The notes under the pieces: model-generated
Database searches by the model: none
Seen by the model: only the letters and a program-made list of their open reading frames with translations
What the model was told of the DNA's origin: nothing
Position numbers and translations under genes: made by a program
NCBI RefSeq assembly: GCF_004153195.1
Contig: NZ_SEMC01000004.1
Span: 1 to 64,000 of the forward strand
Direction: 5' to 3'
DNA length: 64,000 nt
Source: Sporolactobacillus sp. THM19-2
GTDB taxonomy: Bacteria; Bacillota; Bacilli; Bacillales; Sporolactobacillaceae
Part shown: in pieces, positions 9,067 to 17,554 of the stretch
How positions within the stretch are numbered: position 1 is the first letter of the stretch
How the letters are laid out: every line of letters begins with the position of its first letter

Positions 9067-9510
9067 ATGTTAAAAAAAATACTGGCATCGTTTCTCGCTC
9101 TTGCACTGATTTTTACACCGGCCGGTAATTTTGTTTTTCAACAGGATGACAATCAGGCCAGTGCAAAGGGGTACCGTTCGGGAGTTAAGTCGTTTAACTC
9201 AAATAAAACGAACACCAATTCGTTATTTGGCAATAAGCAGCAGCAGCGTTCCAATGTGAATCGCACGGCAACCTCACAAAGAAATTTCTCAGGCGGTTCG
9301 TTTATGAAGGGGATGATTTTTGGAGGTCTGTCGGGTCTGCTTTTTGGCAGCCTGTTATCTCACCTCGGCGGGTTCGGCATGATGGCCGGATTGCTTATTA
9401 ACATTCTTGCGATCGTTGCGATTATCGCATTAATTCGTTACATCATAAGCAGTTTTACCAATCGAACAAAAAAGAGAAGAGCTGAGGACAGTAATCCATG
9501 GAGGAGGTAA
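9067..9510 (+). CDS. Exported membrane protein with Gly-rich hydrophobic C-terminal segment
   Basis: 147 residues. A signal peptide is evident (MLKKILASFLALALIFTPAG, probable cleavage after AKASA-like ASA near residue 34), followed by a Ser/Asn/Gln-rich linker, then SFMKGMIFGGLSGLLFG and a second hydrophobic helix LLINILAIVAIIALIRYI, and a basic tail. The Gly-rich segment resembles the N-terminal half of Tim44-like bacterial proteins, but the lipid-binding domain is absent; I make no functional claim. Start ATG 9067 is 10 bases after a run of G (9051-9056). The upstream ECF-type promoter suggests envelope-stress control. It overlaps the next gene by 13 bases. Confidence 0.75.
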   Translation: MLKKILASFLALALIFTPAGNFVFQQDDNQASAKGYRSGVKSFNSNKTNTNSLFGNKQQQRSNVNRTATSQRNFSGGSFMKGMIFGGLSGLLFGSLLSHLGGFGMMAGLLINILAIVAIIALIRYIISSFTNRTKKRRAEDSNPWRR

Positions 9511-9791
9511 TCATTCAGGAACAGGATATTGTGAACGCTATATGCCTGTTTCTGGCCGATAAGAAGTCAGCGTCACCTGAAGCATTCAAGGTGGAACTCA
9601 TGTATGATGATGACTATGGTTTCTCGGCAGAAACCTGGTTTAATGGGCGCAGGCAGGTCCTTGTCGCTTCAAATATTATTGAAGCCGTACGCTTCTGGCT
9701 GGATACCCAGATGCATACAGACCCATTCGCAGCCTCTTTAAAACTGGAACTTGACGAACAGCTGGGGATCATTGTCCATTATCGTGCTTAA
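9498..9791 (+). CDS. yxcD: YxcD-like DUF2653 family protein
   Basis: 97 residues, cytoplasmic, no membrane helix. The N-terminal half (EQDIVNAICLFLADKK, ELMYDDDYGFSAE) matches what I remember of the B. subtilis YxcD/DUF2653 family. Function unknown. It starts inside the end of the membrane-protein gene (ATG 9498; GAGGA about 10 bases upstream), so both share the ECF-type promoter and probably a process at the cell envelope. The reading is complete and acidic in the middle. Confidence 0.75.
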   Translation: MEEVIIQEQDIVNAICLFLADKKSASPEAFKVELMYDDDYGFSAETWFNGRRQVLVASNIIEAVRFWLDTQMHTDPFAASLKLELDEQLGIIVHYRA

Positions 9792-9804
9792 AATCATCAA
9801 TAAG

Positions 9805-9831
9805 AGAAGTAAAACTTGCCGACTGGCAAGC
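9805..9831 (+). repeat. Dispersed intergenic repeat, copy B
   Basis: AGAAGTAAAACTTGCC (9805-9820) followed by GACTGGCAAGC, forming a perfect CTTGCC/GGCAAG hairpin. One base differs from the core found at 3329 and 15504 within the aligned 14 bases. Confidence 0.45.
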
Positions 9832-9840
9832 TTTTACACT

Positions 9841-9863
9841 AAAGCCTCTGAGAGGCTTTTTTT
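9841..9863 (+). terminator. Terminator after yxcD
   Basis: AAGCCTC TGA GAGGCTT followed by TTTTTT. Confidence 0.75.
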
Positions 9864-9891
9864 ATTTACATATACATAGAAGAATATAAGG

Positions 9892-9917
9892 ACACGCCCT
9901 TAAATTAAGGGCGTGCA
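9892..9917. terminator. Hairpin at the end of the kinase gene
   Basis: CACGCCCTT AAATT AAGGGCGTG is a perfect 9-base stem that overlaps the kinase stop codon (9905-9907). No strong T-run follows, so termination here is plausible but not certain. Confidence 0.5.
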
Positions 9918-10978
9918 ACGGAGTAACAGGGGAACGTCAACGTGAATGTCGTTCCCCTGTTTTCTTTACTTTCAATAAACACTTTACCGTTATGGTTGTT
10001 AATTATTTTGAACGTGACCATCAGTCCGAGTCCGGTACCGCTGACTTTTGTGGTAAAAAAGGATTTACCCAGCTTTGTGATGATGGTTGAAGGCATTCCC
10101 TTTCCGGAGTCACTGATTTTTATGATTTCGCGGGAATCAGCAGATATCAGTGAAATGGATATCTTTCCGTCATCATCAATAGCATCGATTGCATTTTTGA
10201 TTAGATTTATAAAAACCTGTTTCATCTGGGTTTTATCACCTAAAATAAGATGTGCGTCACCGTCACCGATCACGTCAAAGGAAATATGTTTCCTGACTGC
10301 GTGGGTTTCAAATAAGAACAGGGTATTTTTTAATATGCTGCCAAGTTCCAGTTTAACAAAATGCTCCGGCTGAGGTTTTGTGAAATTAAGCAGTCCGGTG
10401 GCAATATTTTCTATATGGTTGACTTCATTAAGGATAATCTCAATATAATTTTTATCAGGTACAGGATCTTTCTGCATTAATTGCAGAAAACCCTTAATGG
10501 ATGTCAGAGGGTTTCTGATTTCATGCAGGATTCCGGCAGAAAGTTCACCAATTACCGATAATTTTTCAGATTGCATCAGGTTTAGTTCAGCATTTTTTAT
10601 ATCTCCGATGTCTCTGATTGTCAATTGGACCAGGGGTGTGTGATGAAATGTGAATGGATGAATATGAATTTCTGACTGAATAACCGTTCCGTCTGGTATA
10701 ATGACAGGAAGACGAATCGTGGCAACCGATTCCTTTTGACCGTAAGAAATGACATGATGAATGATATTCTGCAGTTTCATCAAATCCTGTTTTTTTAAAA
10801 AATGAGGGAGAAAAATCTCTTTGGCCTCAGTCCATTCAGTAGCAGCAAAATATTTTCTTGCCGGTTTGTTCGCCCAAACCGTATGTTCTCCCTGAAGAAT
10901 AATGATTGCATCATTTGTATGATCCAGGATCTCCCTGTATGCACATGCTGTGTCTGTCAATCCGCCTCTGTCATTCAT
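9905..10978 (-). CDS. Soluble PAS-domain sensor histidine kinase (sporulation-kinase-like)
   Basis: 357 residues without membrane helices. A PAS-like domain occupies about residues 10-125, then a HisKA dimerisation helix with the phospho-acceptor in ILHEIRNPLTSIKGFLQL, and an HATPase domain with N box (NLIKNAIDAI), G1 (DSGKGM) and G2 (GTGLGLMVT). No response regulator is adjacent. This orphan, soluble PAS architecture is shared by the B. subtilis KinA/KinE-type kinases that feed the Spo0F-Spo0B-Spo0A relay, so a sporulation input is a reasonable inference, not shown. ATG 10978 is chosen over TTG 10993 because GGGAGG lies 7 bases upstream. Confidence 0.85.
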   Translation of the reverse strand: MNDRGGLTDTACAYREILDHTNDAIIILQGEHTVWANKPARKYFAATEWTEAKEIFLPHFLKKQDLMKLQNIIHHVISYGQKESVATIRLPVIIPDGTVIQSEIHIHPFTFHHTPLVQLTIRDIGDIKNAELNLMQSEKLSVIGELSAGILHEIRNPLTSIKGFLQLMQKDPVPDKNYIEIILNEVNHIENIATGLLNFTKPQPEHFVKLELGSILKNTLFLFETHAVRKHISFDVIGDGDAHLILGDKTQMKQVFINLIKNAIDAIDDDGKISISLISADSREIIKISDSGKGMPSTIITKLGKSFFTTKVSGTGLGLMVTFKIINNHNGKVFIESKENRGTTFTLTFPCYSVARP

Positions 10979-11153
10979 ATCCAATCCTCCCAATAAAAGT
11001 ATAAATTAAATGCGGTATTTGTAAATTTATATGCAAAATTTAGGAAAACATTTTATCTTTTAAACAATCATGTCATGAAAGTCAGTATTTTATCAAAAAT
11101 CACAAGAAGTAAAAATAAATATTTCAGTTTTATCCATTGTCACGGTGGGGGAT

Positions 11154-11190
11154 TTGATTTAAAATTTAACTGATAACAATTATCATTATC
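11154..11190 (+). promoter_or_regulatory. feo promoter region with Fur box
   Basis: GATAACAATTATCATTATC (11172-11190) matches the 19-base Fur box GATAATGATAATCATTATC at 16 positions. A TTGATT (11154-11159) just upstream may be the -35, which would put the box over the -10. Iron repression of feoAB is the inference. The rest of 10979-11153 is AT-rich and shows nothing else. Confidence 0.85.
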
Positions 11191-11223
11191 AAAAAAAATG
11201 AAGTAAGACCGGGGGGCATGGTC

Positions 11224-11457
11224 ATGTTTTTGGCTGATTTGAAACCGGGAATGGAAGCAAAAATTATTGATTTGTCGAAAATAAATCAAGTGGCTCGCAG
11301 ACGTCTCATGGATCTTGGTGTCAGTGAAGGTGAAGTCGTTTGTTGCAAAGCACTATTACCATTCGGAGGCCCATGCATGTTTGAAACATGTGGCCAGTGT
11401 GTAGGTATCCGGCTCAATGAAGCCAGATCCATCTTCGTGGAGTGTGAACAGAGTTGA
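11224..11457 (+). CDS. feoA: Ferrous iron transport protein FeoA
   Basis: 77-residue SH3-like FeoA protein, a small cytoplasmic accessory of the FeoB iron channel. The pattern LKPGMEAKIIDL...RRLMDLGVSEGEVV is typical. Unusual for FeoA are four cysteines (VVCCKA, PCMFETCGQC), which could respond to iron or redox state; that is speculation. The ATG at 11224 is 7 bases after GGGGGG (11211-11216), better than 11218. It overlaps feoB by 4 bases and sits directly under a Fur box. Confidence 0.9.
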   Translation: MFLADLKPGMEAKIIDLSKINQVARRRLMDLGVSEGEVVCCKALLPFGGPCMFETCGQCVGIRLNEARSIFVECEQS

Positions 11458-13451
11458 GGGCTGCACTTTTTGGAAACCCGAATACAGGGAAAACCTCTTT
11501 ATTCAATGTTCTCTGCGGATCTTATGAATTTGTCGGAAACTGGAGTGGCGTAACGGTTGAAAAAAAAGTAGGTCGATTGAAAGACCACGCAGGTTCGCTT
11601 ATTGATTTACCCGGCATTTACTCCATGTCACCTGTATCAAAAGACGAATCTGTTGTTGCTTCTTTTCTGCTGGATGAATCGTTTACAGTAGCTTTAAACA
11701 TTATCGATGCCTCACAACTGATGAGAAATCTCAATCTGACGATTGACCTGCTTGAATTTGGACATCCGGTGATCATTGCATTGAATATGATGGATGTTGC
11801 CAGGCATCGGGGAATCCATGTCGATCCGCAGCGACTGGCTGAAAAGCTGTCCGTTCCGGTTGTTCCGATTGTTGCTCGCACGGGAAGAGGCTGCCATGTC
11901 ATTCAGGACATGCTGACCGGAGGCGTGAAAAATCACCACAACGGATTTCGGATTGATTACGGTTTAAATACAGAAGAAGCTATTTCAGATATATCGTCTG
12001 CAATTGATCTGCCGGCTGACAGCAGACGCTGGTTTGCTGTTCAGTTCCTTGACGGTAATCAGGCGGTTGAAGCCTATGCAAGACGTTTTCCTCAGTATGA
12101 GAAGATACGATCGATCAGGGAGAAACTTCAGACAACTGTTCAGACCGAACACGGGACAACGGTTTCCGGCTGGATGCGCAGTCAGAGAAATAAGTTTATT
12201 AAAACGATTCTGCCCGAGGTTGTGCAAAAGCAGGAAACCAGGTCACACACTGCTACTGACCGAATTGACGCGGTTGTCACCAATAAATTTCTCGGAATTC
12301 CAATATTTCTCGGAATCATGTATTTTATTTTTCATGCCACGTTTAACTGGATTGGTAATCCTGTATCAGATATACTTGATGGCTTTTTTGCCGGTCCGCT
12401 TACTCAATGGACTCACGATTTACTTCTAAATCTGGGTGTTGTTCCTCTGATAAGAGATGTTATCCTGAACGGGATTATTTCCGGGATAGGTGGTGTTCTT
12501 GTCTTTGTTCCACAGATCATCGTCCTTTTCTTTTTTATCTCCTGGATAGAGGATTCCGGATATATGGCCAGAGTTGCACTCGTTATGGATCGGGTGATGC
12601 AAATGGTTGGGTTAAACGGAAAAGCTTTTATTCCACTTGTGATTGGATTCGGATGTAATATTCCGGGGATTATGGCTGCCCGAACGATTGAACAGCCTAA
12701 AGAGCGATTGCTCACTGTTCTGATCACACCGCTTATGTCGTGCTCGGCAAGGCTGACCGTCTATAGTCTGTTCGCAGGGGTGTTTTTTGCCCGTTATCAG
12801 GCACTGGTTGTTCTCTCACTTTACGCTATGAGCATCGTTATCGCATTGCTCATGGCAAAGCTCTTTTCATTATTTATGAAAACGTCTCAATCGGTATTTG
12901 TCGTCGATCTGCCTCCATACAGAGTGCCTAATCTGAGAACGCTTGTAAGAAGCACGTGGGATAAGGCTAAGGGATTCATTAAAAAGGCGACGACGTTTAT
13001 TCTTGGCGGGACGGTCCTTGTATGGCTGCTATCCTATCTGGGACCTGACGGAATGCACGTGCCGATTGAGCAGAGTTTCCTGGCCATCATTTGTACGGCG
13101 ATTGCACCAATCGTTGCCCCGCTCGGTTTTGGAAGCTGGCAAGCTGCTTCTGCACTGATAACCGGATTTCTTGCGAAAGAATCAGTCGTTTCAACTCTTG
13201 GTATTGTTTATCATACGGCAGGAGGTATATCCCTTTCAGAGTCAATAAAACAGGCTTTTACACCCCTGGAGGCCTATAGTTTCATGGTTTTCACTCTGCT
13301 GTATGTGCCCTGCCTGTCGACAGTTCCGGCAATCAGACAGGAAACCGGAACCGGCAGAATGACATGGTTTGCGGTCGGGTATTGTATTGTCTTGGCCTAC
13401 CTCGTTACATTTATCGTTTATCGAACGGGCTTATTACTGGGATTTGATTAA
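11454..13451 (+). CDS. feoB: Ferrous iron transporter FeoB
   Basis: Membrane Fe(II) transporter driven by an N-terminal G domain. G-protein motifs: G1 GNPNTGKTSLFN at residue 7, G3 DLPGIYSM, G4 NMMD. A helical GDI-like linker precedes the membrane part, which begins near residue 280 (FLGIPIFLGIMYFIF) and contains the two Gate-type repeats, including GFGCNIPGIMAARTI with its conserved cysteine. It starts with TTG 11454, overlapping the feoA stop (TTGA). Full length, 665 residues. Confidence 0.96.
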   Translation: MRAALFGNPNTGKTSLFNVLCGSYEFVGNWSGVTVEKKVGRLKDHAGSLIDLPGIYSMSPVSKDESVVASFLLDESFTVALNIIDASQLMRNLNLTIDLLEFGHPVIIALNMMDVARHRGIHVDPQRLAEKLSVPVVPIVARTGRGCHVIQDMLTGGVKNHHNGFRIDYGLNTEEAISDISSAIDLPADSRRWFAVQFLDGNQAVEAYARRFPQYEKIRSIREKLQTTVQTEHGTTVSGWMRSQRNKFIKTILPEVVQKQETRSHTATDRIDAVVTNKFLGIPIFLGIMYFIFHATFNWIGNPVSDILDGFFAGPLTQWTHDLLLNLGVVPLIRDVILNGIISGIGGVLVFVPQIIVLFFFISWIEDSGYMARVALVMDRVMQMVGLNGKAFIPLVIGFGCNIPGIMAARTIEQPKERLLTVLITPLMSCSARLTVYSLFAGVFFARYQALVVLSLYAMSIVIALLMAKLFSLFMKTSQSVFVVDLPPYRVPNLRTLVRSTWDKAKGFIKKATTFILGGTVLVWLLSYLGPDGMHVPIEQSFLAIICTAIAPIVAPLGFGSWQAASALITGFLAKESVVSTLGIVYHTAGGISLSESIKQAFTPLEAYSFMVFTLLYVPCLSTVPAIRQETGTGRMTWFAVGYCIVLAYLVTFIVYRTGLLLGFD

Positions 13452-13465
13452 GGAGGCGATTTACC

Positions 13466-13663
13466 ATGGGCATGGCATTAAGCATCATTCTCGGTATGTT
13501 GATTTTCGGCTATGCAGGATGGATGCTCGTCAGATTTGTACAGACGAGCCGGAAGGGGAAATGCGCAGCGTGTGCATTAAAAAAATCCTGTGAACAGGCG
13601 CATTGCCAATGCATGAGTCAGACTGCCGTCCCTGTTCGGGAAAAAGATCTTTCAAACCGATAA
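13466..13663 (+). CDS. FeoB-associated Cys-rich membrane protein
   Basis: 65 residues: one N-terminal membrane helix (about 4-25), then a cysteine cluster CAACALKKSC and CEQAHCQC, six cysteines within 25 residues, and a polar tail. This layout is that of the FeoB-associated Cys-rich proteins that follow feoB in many Firmicutes; the cysteines may bind iron delivered by FeoB. AAGGAGG lies just before the ATG at 13466, 14 bases after the feoB stop, so it is the third gene of the operon. Confidence 0.85.
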   Translation: MGMALSIILGMLIFGYAGWMLVRFVQTSRKGKCAACALKKSCEQAHCQCMSQTAVPVREKDLSNR

Positions 13664-13670
13664 TTCATCG

Positions 13671-13706
13671 CCCGGTCAGGCTTGTTCCAGCTGGCCGGTT
13701 TATTCT
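13671..13706 (+). terminator. Probable feo operon terminator
   Basis: CCGGTCAG (13672-13679) pairs with CTGGCCGG (13691-13698), followed by TTTATT. The T-run is imperfect. Confidence 0.5.
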
Positions 13707-13769
13707 ATACTGTTAATTGTAAACTTATGCAATAATTAAGTTAACAAAAATAGAAGAGAGGGTGGTCAG

Positions 13770-15194
13770 GTGGAAATATGTTGTCTGAAGGCGTCGGACA
13801 TGCTGGAACTTTATCGAAAGAACGAACTGTCTCCGGTTGAGACGATAGAAAGTGCGTTTAAACGAGTGGATCGGCTGAATCCGCAATTAAATGCTTTAGT
13901 GACACTGAATAAAGAACAGGCCCTGAAGGCCGCTGCTGTTTCCGAACGACTCTATGCTTCCGGGTCAGCGCGTGCGCTTGAAGGCCTGCCTGTAGTCATT
14001 AAAGACCTGACGAATACACGGGGGATTCGAACGACATATGGCAGTCTGGTTTATAAGAATCATGTACCTGAGAGAGATGCGACGATTGTTTCCCGATTAC
14101 GGCAAGCCGGGGCAATCATTCTGGGGAAATCGAACACACCTGAATTTGGGCATAAAGGAACGACAAACAGTCGTATTTTCCCGCCCGCAAGAAATCCATG
14201 GAATTTAGAAAACGGTACGGGCGGCTCCAGTGGGGGCTCTGCGGCGGCAGTTGCTGCCGGATTCTGCCCCATAGCTGAAGGCAGTGATGGAGGAGGATCA
14301 ATTCGGATTCCATCCAGCTTATGTGGCGTGTTCGGCTTTAAACCGAGTTTTGGGCGAGTTCCCTGTGATAATCATCCGGAAAGTGTTTTTTCCAACACAG
14401 TTCCGTTTATCAGCTATGGACCGATCGCCCGTTCAGTGTACGACGCATCGTTAATGTTTGATGTGATACAGGGACCGTCAATATGGGATCCCTTTTCACT
14501 GGACCCGCTGACGCCTTCTGTCACGAGTACGCTGACTGAAAGAAAACGGCCGTTTCGTGTCGGTTATACCCTGGATTTTGGCATGTATTCTGTTGATGAA
14601 GAGATACGACAGATTTTTCACACGACATTGAATAAACTGGAAAAAGAAGGGGCAATTGTCGAGCCCGCCGATATTCAAATGAAAAAGAATCTGAGCGATT
14701 ACGTCCGGTATTTCAATCGCCTCTGGATGATTGGACTGGCCGTTCAATCAAAAAAAATGATGCGTGACTGCAAAGACCAATTATCGGCATCCCTGATTTC
14801 AATGATTCACAGAGGAGAGGATGCCACGGTTGAAGAATATCTGGGAATGAACGCGTACAGGACTTATCTGTGGCGTATGTTTCAGAAACAGTTTCAATCC
14901 TTCGACGTGCTCATTTCTCCGACACTTGCTGCTGTGGCTTACCCCTATAATGAGGAAGGGCCGTCCTCGGTTAATGGGCAACCGATTAATCCCGAATCCG
15001 ACTGGATGATGACAAGTCCTGTCAACCTTACTGGATAACCTGCCTGTTCTTTGCCAATAGGCCGGACAAGAGCAGGTCTGCCGGTCGGCATGCAATGTAT
15101 CGCCGGCCATCTTCAGGACAGATGTCTTTTCCAGTTTGCAAAATGGGCTGAATCCATGGTCAATATGACGACTCTTGCAGGAAAAGATAAATAA
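13770..15194 (+). pseudogene. Amidase-signature family protein with in-frame stop
   Basis: The amidase signature enzyme hydrolyses amide bonds with a Ser-cisSer-Lys triad. Lys is in PVVIKDLTN, the serines in TGGSSGGSAAAVAAG and GSDGGGSIRIP. The reading begins at GTG 13770 and hits TAA at 15036-15038, in the middle of the conserved NLTG-x-PA block. The same frame continues after the stop with PACSLPIGRTRAGLPVGMQC and further family-like sequence to a TAA at 15192-15194, giving a normal length of about 474 codons. So one nonsense codon removes the last 51 residues, including a conserved part of the core. A sequencing error is the alternative. Confidence 0.85.
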
Positions 15195-15209
15195 ATCAAT
15201 ATGAGAGCC

Positions 15210-15238
15210 TTTACATATGTACTGAAAAGGGTTACAAT
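15210..15238 (+). promoter_or_regulatory. SigA-like promoter of an orphan transcript
   Basis: TTTACA (15210-15215) and TACAAT (15233-15238), 17 bases apart, in a 426-base region without a gene. Confidence 0.5.
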
Positions 15239-15244
15239 TTGGAT

Positions 15245-15437
15245 TGTAGATGATTTTGATTTGCCCATCAATTTGCACTCAGGATTTTTTACCCAGCTAT
15301 AATCAGAGCGTTCCGACTACAATATTTCCGGTCTGCCCTTACCGGAAATGAATGTAGCATCCGTACCGGGGATGATGGCCGGACGGGTATGGCGAACGTG
15401 TCAGTCTCCATTTTATTTGGAGACTGTTTCTTTTTTT
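15245..15437 (+). ncRNA. Candidate structured RNA between amidase and gpmA
   Basis: From a promoter at 15210 to a terminator at 15437 there is no sensible reading frame, but three hairpins in a row: TTTCCGGT/ACCGGAAA (15325-15332 with 15341-15348, perfect), CCGTACC/GGTATGG (near 15361-15392) and the terminator. This looks like a small RNA or a leader whose gene was lost, because the only downstream gene, gpmA, runs in the opposite direction. I recognise no known riboswitch class. The rest of the gap to 15620 holds repeat copy C and the gpmA terminator. Confidence 0.35.
15402..15437 (+). terminator. Terminator of the orphan transcript
   Basis: CAGTCTCC ATTTTATTT GGAGACTG followed by TTTCTTTTTTT. 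Confidence 0.85.
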
Positions 15438-15503
15438 AAAACTGTTTTAATTCTCCGAAAACAGGGATCTGGTTATCGATCAGCAGGTTTTCCGGATGTC
15501 TTT

Positions 15504-15535
15504 ATGAAGAAAAACTTGCCGGTTGAGCCAGCGCT
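15504..15535 (+). repeat. Dispersed intergenic repeat, copy C
   Basis: The 17-base core ATGAAGAAAAACTTGCC is identical to copy A at 3329-3345; the bases after it (GGTTGAGCCAGCGC) differ. Confidence 0.6.
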
Positions 15536-15572
15536 TTCTCTGCACGATCATCCATAGAATTGTTGACTATAT

Positions 15573-15608
15573 AAAGAAAAGAGCACTTCCATTAACACGG
15601 AAGTGCCT
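15573..15608 (-). terminator. gpmA terminator
   Basis: On the minus strand GGCACTTCC, loop GTGTTAAT, GGAAGTGCTC, then TTTTCTTTAT. Confidence 0.85.
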
Positions 15609-15620
15609 GAGAAGATGATA

Positions 15621-16364
15621 TTATTTTGTTTCGGCAGATGGAAGTACTTCTTTATCAAGTGGTCCGTCTGCACCAAGATAATATCTGTTAAGCGGCTGTA
15701 GATTCTCATCCAGCTCATAAACGAGCGGTGTGCCGGTAGGAATATTCAGTCCGATAATACGATCGGCTGGAACCTGATCAAGATGTTTAACCAGTGCGCG
15801 CAGCGAGTTACCGTGTGCTGCAATAACCACTTTCTTACCTTCTTTAATTCTTGGAGCGATTTCTTTATTCCAGTAAACCAGAACGCGGTCAACCGTATCC
15901 AGAAGGTCTTCGGTGAGTGGCTGTTCAGCTTCAGACAGTTCAGCATATCTTGGATCGTGAAGCTGTGCCTGATAGCGCTCGTCTGTTTTTTCAAGAGCAG
16001 GTGGCCGTACATCAGCAGAACGCCTCCAGATATGTACCTGTTCCTTACCGTACTTTTCTGCTGTTTTTGCTTTGTTCAGGCCCTGTAAAGCACCGTAATG
16101 GCGTTCATTCAGACGCCAGGTATGTTTTACAGGAATCCAGGTGAGGTCCAATGCATGAAGCACATTCCAGAGCGTGTGATTAGCTCTTGTGAGTACTGAT
16201 GTAAAGGCAAAGTCAAAGGTATAACCGTTTTTTTTCAGAATTTCACCGGCTTCTGTCGCTTCCTGTTCACCTTTTTCCGTTAAGTCAACATCAGTCCATC
16301 CGGTGAACCTGTTTTCCAGGTTCCATTCACTTTGTCCATGACGGATTAATACAAGTTTAACCAT
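15621..16364 (-). CDS. gpmA: 2,3-bisphosphoglycerate-dependent phosphoglycerate mutase
   Basis: Glycolytic enzyme interconverting 3- and 2-phosphoglycerate. The histidine phosphatase motif [10 protein letters not shown] is at the N terminus, with [13 protein letters not shown], the [12 protein letters not shown] segment and the second catalytic histidine in [12 protein letters not shown]. 247 residues, full length. GGAGTG lies about 10 bases before the ATG at 16364. A small upstream reading frame overlaps its start codon. It ends in its own terminator. Confidence 0.96.
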   Translation of the reverse strand: MVKLVLIRHGQSEWNLENRFTGWTDVDLTEKGEQEATEAGEILKKNGYTFDFAFTSVLTRANHTLWNVLHALDLTWIPVKHTWRLNERHYGALQGLNKAKTAEKYGKEQVHIWRRSADVRPPALEKTDERYQAQLHDPRYAELSEAEQPLTEDLLDTVDRVLVYWNKEIAPRIKEGKKVVIAAHGNSLRALVKHLDQVPADRIIGLNIPTGTPLVYELDENLQPLNRYYLGADGPLDKEVLPSAETK

Positions 16365-16518
16365 CAGGTAAAATCACTCCTCTCATTTTTTCAAAAAGGA
16401 TCGCCGGAAAGTCACGGTGTATTTCGACGATATCTTCGCCTTCCTGTTTTACCAGACATTCATTCAAAGTATTGGCGATATTCTTTTGTTTTACACGTTC
16501 ATCGACGTCAAGCGGCAT
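16357..16518 (-). CDS. Possible 53-residue leader ORF overlapping gpmA start
   Basis: The minus strand has an ATG at 16518 and a frame of 53 codons that ends with a TAA overlapping the gpmA ATG (ATGGTTAA). The product is acidic/basic mixed and soluble (starts [13 protein letters not shown]). A TATAAT lies upstream (16559-16554), so it would be translated from the gpmA message. No good ribosome-binding site precedes the ATG. It matches no family I know. It could be a translational coupler for gpmA or a chance frame. Confidence 0.35.
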   Translation of the reverse strand: MPLDVDERVKQKNIANTLNECLVKQEGEDIVEIHRDFPAILFEKMRGVILPDG

Positions 16519-16612
16519 GGTATGACAGACCCGATGAATCTCTACACCCGTTCATTATATCATGCTTTTTTTTCTGTTTCACATTTTCATCTGTAAAAAC
16601 TCTGTGAAGGTC

Positions 16613-16642
16613 TTGTTATCCTTCTGCGAACCATATTATAAT
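16613..16642 (+). promoter_or_regulatory. Promoter of the ThrE-type exporter operon
   Basis: TTGTTA (16613-16618) and TATAAT (16637-16642), 18 bases apart. The segment 16625-16639, TGCGAACCATATTAT, recurs upstream of czcD (50426) and in variant form upstream of nudF (54502). Confidence 0.55.
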
Positions 16643-16801
16643 GATTTTACTTATTAGAATGCTATGAATTGCCGGCTGTCGCAAAATTTGGCAATTATCT
16701 CTTTTTACAGGCATGTTGTTGCGTCATTATTACAGAGAAAGAAGATCGAGAGAATGAATGGTTTCCTGAAATCCAAAAGGGTCGAAGGGGAAAACAGCGG
16801 C

Positions 16802-17554
16802 ATGATTCATGAAGTAGCTTCTGTTTGTATCCTGGCGGGAAAGATATTGCTTCAGAGCGGGGCGGAGACATACCGGGTTGAAGATACAATGAACAGAATA
16901 GCAGGAAATTTTCTGGAAAAAGAAGCACAGAGCTTTGTCACACCAACCGGGATCATTTTTTCTATTGAAGCTCAGGATGTCACGAAAATGATTCGGATCA
17001 GACACCGGGGAACAAATCTTCGAAAGGTGACACAGGTGAACAGCCTGTCGCGGGAAGTTGATAAAGGATATCTTGGTTTATCTGAACTACATAGCCGGCT
17101 CAGGAAAATTGACCATTCTGATCGAGCTTATCCGATCTGGATGCAGATACTGGCAGCAGCAGTGGCCAGCAGCAGCTTTCTCCTGATGTTTCTTGGCAGG
17201 TGGGAAGATGTCATTCCTGCATTCATTGCCGGTGGCGCAGGTCAGGCAGGTATGATCTATTTTCACAGTCTGACAAGAATTAAATTTTTCTCTGAATTTA
17301 TGTCTTCAATTATTGTGGGTTTGATTGCGGTGCTCAGTATCAGACTGGGGATAGGCGTGGAACTGAACAAGATCATTATTGGAGCAGTCATGCCCCTGGT
17401 ACCGGGCGTTCCCATTACAAATGCGGTTCGGGATATCATGGCAGGAGATCTGATGTCCGGAATGTCAAAGACGGCAGAGGCCGGCCTCACTGCCTTTGCC
17501 ATAGGCATTGGTGTTGCTTTCTGTCTGGCCCTGAACGGGGGCGCTTCACTATGA
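16802..17554 (+). CDS. Threonine/serine exporter family, N-terminal half (ThrE/YjjP-like)
   Basis: An inner-membrane protein with a cytoplasmic N-terminal domain (LAGKILLQSGAETYRVEDTMNR, the family hallmark) and about five membrane helices from residue 105 on (ILAAAVASSSFLLMFL, IPAFIAGGAGQAGMIYF, SSIIVGLIAVLSI, IIIGAVMPLVPGVPITNAVRD). ThrE in Corynebacterium exports threonine and serine; in Firmicutes the protein is split in two, as here. Start uncertain: ATG 16802 (after AAGGGG) fits the family; ATG 16754 or 16664 would extend it. Overlaps its partner by 4 bases. Confidence 0.82.
   Translation: MIHEVASVCILAGKILLQSGAETYRVEDTMNRIAGNFLEKEAQSFVTPTGIIFSIEAQDVTKMIRIRHRGTNLRKVTQVNSLSREVDKGYLGLSELHSRLRKIDHSDRAYPIWMQILAAAVASSSFLLMFLGRWEDVIPAFIAGGAGQAGMIYFHSLTRIKFFSEFMSSIIVGLIAVLSIRLGIGVELNKIIIGAVMPLVPGVPITNAVRDIMAGDLMSGMSKTAEAGLTAFAIGIGVAFCLALNGGASL

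Noticed and set aside
14060-14313. Antisense frames inside the amidase pseudogene
   Set aside because: Low-complexity shadow of the Gly/Ser signature.
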